Shown here piece by piece: positions 7,517-11,906 of a DNA stretch of 11,906 nt. The stretch covers positions 1-11,906 of the forward strand of contig JAICJW010000105.1 in assembly GCA_025928215.1 (NCBI GenBank). The letters run 5' to 3'. A program made the position numbers and the translations under genes. This DNA is from Chloroflexia bacterium (GTDB lineage Bacteria; Chloroflexota; Chloroflexia; Thermomicrobiales; JALYUS01). Numbering within the stretch: position 1 is the stretch's first letter; each line of letters begins with the position of its first letter. The notes under the pieces were generated by a model. The model was not told the DNA's origin and made no database searches. It saw only the letters and a list, made by a program, of their open reading frames with translations.

Positions 7517-7545
7517 TTGACGAACATTTGTTCGTATGGGACAAT
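7517..7545 (+). promoter_or_regulatory. Predicted sigma70 promoter of the ssb operon
   Basis: TTGACG (7517-7522), a 17-base spacer and GACAAT (7540-7545), with TG one base before the hexamer (7537-7538), form an extended -10 promoter. Transcription should start near 7552, giving a leader of about 90 bases before ATG 7641. The spacer contains a LexA-type box. Confidence 0.65.
7521..7534. promoter_or_regulatory. LexA (SOS) box, Gram-positive type
   Basis: CGAACATTTGTTCG is a perfect match to the CGAACNNNNGTTCG form of the Bacillus/Actinobacteria LexA operator. Its arms CGAACA and TGTTCG are exact inverted repeats 2 bases apart. It overlaps the end of the -35 and fills the spacer, so bound LexA would block RNA polymerase. 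The gene controlled is ssb, a known SOS gene in other bacteria. Confidence 0.75.
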
Positions 7546-7640
7546 AGCGGTACGCCGGAAAGGGGTTGAGGCCGCACCCACCGGAGAGGAAAAACGGAAA
7601 CGTAATCGGAATGGACGACGAAGCGGCTGGAGGACTAGAC

Positions 7641-8051
7641 ATGGCACGAGGATTGAATCGCGTCACCCTCATTGGCAACCTCGGCAATGACCCCGAACTG
7701 CGCTACACAGCGGATGGTATCGCGATGGCGACCGCATCGCTCGCGGTCAATGGCTATCGCCGCTCCCCGGATGGCGAGCGGGCGGAGTCGGTCGAATGGT
7801 TCCGGCTCGTCTTCTTCGACCGGCAGGCGGAAACGATGAGCACGTACGGTGCGAAGGGCAAACCGGTCTTCGTTGAGGGCCGCTTGCAGACGCGCCCGTA
7901 CGCCGACCGCAACGGCGTGATCCGCACGGCAATCGAAGTCGTCGTCGCGCAGTTCCTTCTGCTCGGTACGGCGAATGCGCACGAGGAAGACGAGGTCGCG
8001 GCAGTGAAGGCAGAGCCAGCCGAGACCGGCGCCGCGATCGCCGCCCGATAA
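7641..8051 (+). CDS. ssb: Single-stranded DNA-binding protein, short form
   Basis: A 136-residue SSB that coats single-stranded DNA during replication and repair. The OB-fold occupies about residues 5-109: LNRVTLIGNLGNDPELRYT (5-23), the VEWFRLVFFDRQAE strand-turn (51-64) and the GKPVFVEGRLQTRPY segment (73-87) are all typical. ATG 7641 is chosen over an in-frame TTG at 7566 because the protein then starts MARGLNRV as in the family and GGAGG (7629-7633) is well placed. The tail after the OB-fold is only about 26 residues, with a short acidic patch (EEDE, 115-118), and ends in GAAIAAR. The conserved acidic DDDIPF-like tip that recruits repair proteins in most bacteria is missing. It is the first gene of an SOS-box-controlled operon with a probable annealing protein, so it may be a repair-specific paralogue. 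SSB identity is sure; the specialisation is inferred. Confidence 0.95.
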   Translation: MARGLNRVTLIGNLGNDPELRYTADGIAMATASLAVNGYRRSPDGERAESVEWFRLVFFDRQAETMSTYGAKGKPVFVEGRLQTRPYADRNGVIRTAIEVVVAQFLLLGTANAHEEDEVAAVKAEPAETGAAIAAR

Positions 8052-8062
8052 CCTGCCCCCAA

Positions 8063-8087
8063 CCCCCTTCCCGATACGGGAAGGGGG
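8063..8087 (+). repeat. Intercistronic GC-rich hairpin between ssb and annealing gene
   Basis: CCCCCTTCCCG (8063-8073) and CGGGAAGGGGG (8077-8087) form a perfect 11-bp stem with an ATA loop, 11 bases after the ssb stop and just before the AAGGAG ribosome binding site of the next gene. No U-tract follows, so it is not a standard terminator. It may stabilise ssb mRNA or be a copy of a dispersed repeat. Confidence 0.6.
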
Positions 8088-8105
8088 AGTTAAGGAGAAT
8101 CATTC

Positions 8106-8906
8106 ATGGCACGCAGCAATGCAGCAACGATTGACGAGCAGCCGCAGGGGCGCACCTTTGACGCCCCCGCGCACATGCGGAAGATTCGTACCCGGCAAGG
8201 CATGCAGGATTACCTCGATGTGAAGTGGCGCGTTGCCTGGCTTCGGGCAGAGTTCCCGACCGCGCAGATCGTCACCGAGCAGATCGAGGGCGATAGCGAG
8301 CATGCCCGCTTCAAGTGCACGATCACGCTGCCGAACGGCGCGGTTTCCAGCGGCCACGGCAGCGAGACCGCATCGGATTTCCCGGATTTCTACGAGAAAG
8401 CGGAGACGAAGGCGATTGGCCGCGCCTGCGCCGTCCTCGGCTACGGCACGGATGCCGCGAGCGACTTCGATGACGGCGAGCCGATGGATGGCCGGGCCGC
8501 CGCGAAGGATGAGCGCGCCACGCGCCGCGCCGATGGCCCGGACGGTACCGACAATGTGACGCCGATTGGCGCGGCTGGCCGGAGCCGACCGGAAGCCGCT
8601 ACGCAATCAACCGCCTCCGCGTCGGCACCGAGTCGGCTCCCGGCAACCCGCCGCGCTCCATCAACTGGCGCTAGCCAGCCGGAAGCAAATGGCGCGAGCG
8701 CCGCCGTTGCCACACCGGCTGCGGATGACCGCTCGAATGTCCATCAGCACGCGCAACTCAACGCGCTCGTCGAGCATGGCTTCGATCTTGCGTCGCGCAT
8801 GAAGTCGCTCAAGGTCGGTGGCATCGAGGAACTGACCCGCGAGCAGGCGAAAGAGCTCATCATCGAGGGCCGCGCGTCGGTTCGCGGTGGCCACTCACTC
8901 AACTAG
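8106..8906 (+). CDS. Putative single-strand annealing protein (Rad52/DdrA-like)
   Basis: A 266-residue protein in three parts. The N-terminal core (about 36-120) contains YLDVKWRVAWLRAEFP, a central beta region, and DFYEKAETKAIGRACAVLGYGT (94-115). A helix of the form EKAET.AIGRA..LGYG is the hallmark I associate with Rad52/DdrA-like and phage annealing proteins (SSAPs). Residues 125-210 are an Ala/Pro/Ser-rich linker. The C-terminus (about 212-258) is a small helical domain ending LTREQAKELI, like the tails of phage annealing proteins. Annealing proteins pair complementary single strands in RecA-independent repair, usually with an SSB. ATG 8106 follows AAGGAG (8092-8097). The gene is 54 bases after ssb, has no promoter of its own, shares the SOS-controlled promoter and ends at a strong terminator. 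The family assignment is by motif recognition; an OB-fold or unrelated ssDNA-binding role remains possible. Confidence 0.6.
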   Translation: MARSNAATIDEQPQGRTFDAPAHMRKIRTRQGMQDYLDVKWRVAWLRAEFPTAQIVTEQIEGDSEHARFKCTITLPNGAVSSGHGSETASDFPDFYEKAETKAIGRACAVLGYGTDAASDFDDGEPMDGRAAAKDERATRRADGPDGTDNVTPIGAAGRSRPEAATQSTASASAPSRLPATRRAPSTGASQPEANGASAAVATPAADDRSNVHQHAQLNALVEHGFDLASRMKSLKVGGIEELTREQAKELIIEGRASVRGGHSLN

Positions 8907-8927
8907 CACATTCCTTCCCCCTCCCCA

Positions 8928-8965
8928 CCCCCGTCCGGCTCCCCAGCCGGCGGGGGCTTTTCTTT
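8928..8965 (+). terminator. Rho-independent terminator of the ssb operon
   Basis: CCCCCG, one bulged T, CCGGCT, a CCCC loop, AGCCGG and CGGGGG form a 12-bp GC-rich stem, followed by CTTTTCTTT (8957-8965). It begins 21 bases after the stop of the annealing-protein gene and closes the two-gene operon. Confidence 0.85.
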
Positions 8966-9057
8966 GCCCATCGGGGGCAGATGTCATGTGATACTTCCGG
9001 TGGTGCATGCCTGCTCCTACCGTTCGATAGAGCGGGGAAAGGTAAACCGCGTCGCAA

Positions 9058-9097
9058 CATAGAACACATGCCAGTCATAGACTTGACGCTTCTATGA
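9058..9097. promoter_or_regulatory. CATAGA repeats upstream of SnoaL-like promoter
   Basis: CATAGA occurs at 9058-9063 and 9076-9081, and inverted as TCTATG at 9091-9096. The last two extend to a 6-bp dyad, TCATAG (9075-9080) and CTATGA (9092-9097), with an 11-base spacer. The cluster lies 19 bases upstream of the -35, where an activator or repressor could bind. The rest of 8966-9115 shows nothing recognisable. Confidence 0.35.
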
Positions 9098-9115
9098 TCG
9101 ACACAGCGCGTGCGA

Positions 9116-9144
9116 TTGACATGCCATCGCGATACTGCTAGCAT
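9116..9144 (+). promoter_or_regulatory. Strong predicted promoter of the SnoaL-like operon
   Basis: Consensus TTGACA (9116-9121), a 17-base spacer and TAGCAT (9139-9144), with an extended TG (9136-9137). Transcription would start near 9151, about 30 bases before ATG 9182. The region also holds ATCGCGAT (9126-9133) and TGCTAGCA (9136-9143) palindromes, which could be operator sites. Confidence 0.7.
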
Positions 9145-9181
9145 CGCGTATGCGATCATAACAATCTTGGAGGTGCCGCAG

Positions 9182-9610
9182 ATGCAGACGCTCTCCGCTC
9201 CCCTCGCTGTGATCGGGCGCATGCGCGATGCGATCAACGCGCACGACCTCGACTCCCTCGCCGCCTGCTTCGCGCCCGACTACGCTAGCGCGTTCCCGGC
9301 CCACCCGGATCGCGCCTTCCGCGGCACCGAAGCGATGCGCCGGAACTGGACTCAGATCTTCGCCGGCGCTCCCGACATCGCGGCCACCCTGCTGCGCTGC
9401 ACCGCAGACGGCGAGACGGTCTGGGCGGAGTGGGAGTGGCGCGGCACGCGCGCCGACGGCGCACCTTTCGCCATGGCCGGTGTGACGATCCAAGGCATTC
9501 ACGACGACCGGATCGTCTGGGCACGGCTCTACATGGAGCCGGTGCAGGAGGGCGGCACCGGGAACGCAGCCGCCATCCGTGCGGGCATCGTCGGGCGAGA
9601 GGCGATATGA
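9182..9610 (+). CDS. SnoaL/NTF2-like small protein
   Basis: A 142-residue protein with the NTF2/SnoaL alpha-plus-beta cone pattern. The first helix, LAVIGRMRDAINAHDLDSLAACFAPDY, with the AINAHDLD turn, is typical; then come a FRGTEAMRRNW helix, and beta strands ending in TVWAEWEWRGTRADG, FAMAGVTIQGI and RIVWARLYME. Family members include polyketide cyclases, dehydratases and many uncharacterised proteins that bind small hydrophobic ligands; no substrate can be read here. ATG 9182 is chosen because GGAGGT (9169-9174) is ideally placed and a strong promoter lies just upstream; a longer frame from 9110 would start before the predicted transcription start. The gene overlaps the next by four bases (ATGA), so the two probably act together on one compound. 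Confidence 0.8.
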   Translation: MQTLSAPLAVIGRMRDAINAHDLDSLAACFAPDYASAFPAHPDRAFRGTEAMRRNWTQIFAGAPDIAATLLRCTADGETVWAEWEWRGTRADGAPFAMAGVTIQGIHDDRIVWARLYMEPVQEGGTGNAAAIRAGIVGREAI

Positions 9611-10180
9611 CCGTCCTGATCGCGGGCGGCAGTGGGATGCTCGGCACCCGGGTTGCGCGACTGCTTACGGCCCGGGGCTTTCCGGTACGCATCCTGACGC
9701 GCGATCCGGCGCGGGCCAAGCACTTGGCAGCGGAGCACGTGGAGATCGTGGCGGGCGACGTGCGCGACAGTGCCGCCGTGGGGCGGGCCGTAGCCGGGGC
9801 ACAGACGGTCATCTCGGCAATCCATGGGTTCGCGGGGGCGGAGCGCGACAGCTTGCGGGCAGTGGACGAGGAGGGCAACGCCAACCTCATTCGGGCGACC
9901 GAGGCAAGCGGGGCAAGGCAGTTCGTCCTGCTGTCGGTGCAGGGTGCGGCACCCGACCACCCGATGGCGCTCCTCCGCAGCAAGTACGCGGCGGAGCAGG
10001 CGCTGCGGGCGAGTACGCTGGCGTGGACGATCATCCGGCCCACGGCGTACATGGAGACGTGGGCGAAGATCGTCGGTGAGCCGCTGGTGAGGACCGGCAA
10101 GACGACGATCTTCGGGCGGGGCGAGAATCCGATCAACTTCGTCTCGGTAGGCGATGTCGCCCGATTCGTGGAACTGGCGG
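9607..10180 (+). pseudogene. NmrA-like NAD(P)-binding protein, interrupted by ISL3 element
   Basis: The first 191 codons of a short-chain-dehydrogenase-like protein of the atypical NmrA group. Visible are the Rossmann motif GGSGMLG (7-13), the VEIVAGDVRD segment marking the cofactor-binding fold, LLSVQG, a SKYAAEQALRAS helix and WTIIRPTAYMETW. Such proteins are NAD(P)-binding reductases or redox-sensing regulators. Family members are about 280-300 residues, so roughly the last third is missing. The break is exact: the left terminal repeat of the insertion sequence begins at 10181, in the middle of a conserved SVGDVARFVELA region. Read-through into the element adds about 95 unrelated residues up to a stop at 10467, so a 286-residue chimeric product is possible but unlikely to work. 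The rest of the gene should lie beyond the right end of the window. Confidence 0.85.
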
Positions 10181-10203
10181 GGCTCTCCCTACGGTTTGGT
10201 GAA
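10181..10203 (+). repeat. Left terminal inverted repeat of ISL3 element
   Basis: The 23 bases starting GGCTCTCCCTACGG are the exact reverse complement of 11884-11906. The transposase stop codon lies only 7 bases inside it. Confidence 0.97.
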
Positions 10204-10210
10204 ACCGATG

Positions 10211-11845
10211 TCATGCGGCGAGAGCGCGTTGCCGCAGTAGGTCGAACTTCGCCCGTCCATACATTTGTCGTTTCAAGAGCTTCAGCCGAGTCACCTGCCC
10301 TTCCGTCTGTCCGTTCGACCAACTCAGCGTGCACCCGGCATGCACGGCCGCCTCGTCTTTGCGCACCTTACTTGCGAACTGCCCGATCTCCCGAATCCCG
10401 CTCGCCTGTGCATCGGCGAGCCATTGCGCCAACGCGTCACCGTGCCGCTCGCGCACCATCGTCGTGAATCGTTCGGTGAACGCCATCGTCGTCGCGATGT
10501 CAGGATGGCATGCGCGCAACTGCGTGATCGCCGCCTGCTCCGCGTCACTGCAACGCTCCGGTCGCCGGAGAAGAAGCATCGCCGCCGTGTGAGGCGTCAG
10601 GGGATCGCCCGCGATCCGGAGCGGTGCGGTCAGCATCCCCGCACGTTCCGCACGACGCAACTGCGCGACGAAGGTCGCGACCACCGTGCAGGTGCCGCGA
10701 AAGCCATGGGCGACAATCTCGCGATGGAGTTGCTGACCATTGCGGCACCCTTCCGCCCAGCGGGCAAGCAGATAGGGCTCGTAGGGTGTCAGCAATCGTT
10801 GACGGGGCGGGTACGCCTTGGTCATCGGGCACTCGTCCGCCAAGGCGTACTTGCGCGCTGTCTTGTAGTTGATCTTCAGGTCGCGCGCGATCGTCGTTAG
10901 GTATTCCCCCTTCGCGTGTCGCTCGCGAATCAGCGTGTAGAGCGCCAACCGCGCAGTCTGCACGCGAGCGCGCTGCTCCTCGGCGTATTTGCGCCGTCGG
11001 TTCACGCTCTTCGGTGGGAGCACCTTGACCGCCGGTTGCTTCACCCTGAGGAGTTTCGCGACGGTCACGTGTTTGATGAGACTGCGGTAGCGATTGAAGA
11101 CGCGCTCGATCGCTTCATGCCAGTTGGACAGCAGATGCCAACGATCTGCGACTTGGATAGCATCTGGCGCACCCTGCCGCGCGCCCGTCGCGTACGCTTC
11201 CCGGCGATCCCGGGCGATGATCGCGATCCCGTCGTGCGGTGCGAGCCACTGCGCCAGCGTCTCCGCCGTGCGATCCGGCAGGAGGTCAATGAGGCGATGG
11301 CGCTCCAAGTCGACGAGTGCGGTGCCATAGCGGATGCCTTTGCGCTGCGCCCAGTCGTCAACGCCGACGACCTGGGGCGAGGCGTGAGCCGGGAGTGGCG
11401 CACGTCGAATCAGGTTGATGAGGGTGGCGGGACTGATAGATACGCCGACCTGCCGTGCGAGGCGCGCACCGGCCTCGCCGCCGAGGGCAAAGGCGATGGC
11501 GTGCAGCAGCGCGGTGAGGCGGGATGTGGTGCGCGCCGAGGAAGCAATGACACCGGGCAGACGCTCGGTGAAGATCTGGCGAGGACAGGCAGGAGTGGCG
11601 CAGAAGAACTTGCGGACGCGCAGGCGCAAGCGGAGCGGGGTGCCGCCCCACGGGAGATCGGACGGCGTGCGCTCGTACTGACTATGAATGCGCGCCGACG
11701 GTTGTTGGCAGACGGGACAGAGCGCGGTTGGCGTGGTGGAGCGCAAGACGACGATGAGGGTCTGATCCAGATGGAGGACGTCTTCGAGGCGCAAACCGGC
11801 AGCGTGCGGGAGCAAATCGGTAGGGAAAGGGATCGGATTGTTCAT
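10211..11845 (-). CDS. ISL3-family transposase
   Basis: A full-length 544-residue DDE transposase that cuts and joins the ends of its own element. An N-terminal zinc-ribbon (zf-ISL3) has CPVC at 43-46 and C82/C87, followed by a helix-turn-helix region (about 105-150). The catalytic core has GVDDWAQRKG with D163 or D164, RDRREAY with D213, the VADRWHLLSNW signature (232-242), and the final acidic residue E515 in NGQTEGQVTRLKLLKRQMYGRA. A long insertion between the second and third acidic residues (about 260-440) includes a further HTH-like segment (about 313-335), as is usual in ISL3. No frameshift or stop is seen. ATG 11845 has no Shine-Dalgarno sequence; a TATCAT box ends six bases before it, which suggests a leaderless message. 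The stop lies 7 bases from the left terminal repeat. Confidence 0.96.
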   Translation of the reverse strand: MNNPIPFPTDLLPHAAGLRLEDVLHLDQTLIVVLRSTTPTALCPVCQQPSARIHSQYERTPSDLPWGGTPLRLRLRVRKFFCATPACPRQIFTERLPGVIASSARTTSRLTALLHAIAFALGGEAGARLARQVGVSISPATLINLIRRAPLPAHASPQVVGVDDWAQRKGIRYGTALVDLERHRLIDLLPDRTAETLAQWLAPHDGIAIIARDRREAYATGARQGAPDAIQVADRWHLLSNWHEAIERVFNRYRSLIKHVTVAKLLRVKQPAVKVLPPKSVNRRRKYAEEQRARVQTARLALYTLIRERHAKGEYLTTIARDLKINYKTARKYALADECPMTKAYPPRQRLLTPYEPYLLARWAEGCRNGQQLHREIVAHGFRGTCTVVATFVAQLRRAERAGMLTAPLRIAGDPLTPHTAAMLLLRRPERCSDAEQAAITQLRACHPDIATTMAFTERFTTMVRERHGDALAQWLADAQASGIREIGQFASKVRKDEAAVHAGCTLSWSNGQTEGQVTRLKLLKRQMYGRAKFDLLRQRALAA

Positions 11846-11851
11846 AGCGTA

Positions 11852-11857
11852 ATGATA
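11852..11857 (-). promoter_or_regulatory. Predicted -10 box of the transposase gene
   Basis: On the minus strand TATCAT stands six bases before the transposase ATG, so transcription could start at the A of ATG and give a leaderless message. No good -35 is visible in the GC-rich sequence up to the terminal repeat, so the promoter may be weak. Confidence 0.4.
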
Positions 11858-11883
11858 CCGCCGTTGGATTGCTCCGACCGGGC

Positions 11884-11906
11884 TTCACCAAACCGTAGGG
11901 AGAGCC
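11884..11906 (-). repeat. Right terminal inverted repeat of ISL3 element
   Basis: An exact 23-base reverse complement of 10181-10203, ending on the last base of the window. The coincidence suggests that the source contig breaks at this repeated element, or that the window was cut there. Confidence 0.97.

Larger units (their letters stand above)
10181..11906 (-). mobile_element. ISL3-family insertion sequence, apparently complete
   Basis: The element is 1726 bp, bounded by perfect 23-bp terminal inverted repeats starting GGCTCT, the typical ISL3-family end, and carries one intact transposase gene on the minus strand. It has inserted in an NmrA-like gene. ISL3 elements usually make 8-bp target duplications; the left copy would be ACTGGCGG (10173-10180), and the right copy would be the first eight bases after the window. 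The perfect ends and open transposase frame indicate a recent or active insertion. Confidence 0.95.

Noticed and set aside
7566..7640. 25-residue N-terminal extension of SSB from TTG 7566
   Set aside because: The MARGLNRV start at 7641 matches the family and has GGAGG 7 bases upstream; the extension has no family-like residues.
9110..9181. 24-residue N-terminal extension of the SnoaL-like protein
   Set aside because: It begins upstream of the predicted transcription start and lacks a ribosome binding site; ATG 9182 has an ideal GGAGGT.
9285..10334. Minus-strand frame of 349 codons opposite the SnoaL/NmrA genes
   Set aside because: It is a shadow of two recognisable plus-strand genes, crosses the insertion-sequence boundary and has a Ser/Arg-rich composition without motifs.

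Overview
The window is high-GC bacterial DNA that mixes ordinary chromosomal housekeeping genes with an accessory toxin-like locus and a recent insertion sequence. The cvpA-like/mutS2/DUF2007 order, the Gram-positive-type LexA box, the extended -10 promoters and the high GC fit a Chloroflexota (Thermomicrobia-like) bacterium. This is an inference from memory of such gene orders, no marker gene is decisive, and Actinobacteria or other high-GC lineages are not excluded.

Layout. Positions 1-3888 hold three tightly overlapping plus-strand genes. The first two are unrecognised (the first is cut by the window edge). The third is a 529-residue protein with an Ala/Gly/Pro-rich disordered N-terminal half and a C-terminal HNH/Endo VII-type nuclease domain of the AHH kind, as found at the tips of polymorphic toxins. 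GC content falls visibly over the nuclease half. No dedicated immunity gene follows it.

Positions 3889-7413 start with a promoter flanked by a perfect inverted repeat. It leads into a CvpA-like membrane protein, then mutS2 with both its ATPase and Smr nuclease domains intact, then a small DUF2007-type protein. The mutS2 ribosome binding site can pair with either of two upstream copies of GTTCCTT.

Positions 7414-8965 are a compact DNA-repair operon. A promoter carries a perfect Gram-positive LexA (SOS) box in its spacer, followed by a short SSB without the usual acidic C-terminal tip, an intercistronic hairpin, a probable single-strand-annealing protein (Rad52/DdrA/phage annealing-like), and a strong Rho-independent terminator. 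The arrangement suggests damage-induced co-expression of an SSB and an annealing protein.

Positions 8966-11906 hold a strong promoter, a SnoaL/NTF2-like gene and, overlapping it by 4 bases, an NmrA-like NAD(P)-binding gene. That second gene is cut after about 191 codons by an apparently complete ISL3-family insertion sequence. The element has perfect 23-bp terminal inverted repeats and an intact 544-residue minus-strand transposase, and its right end is exactly the last base of the window.
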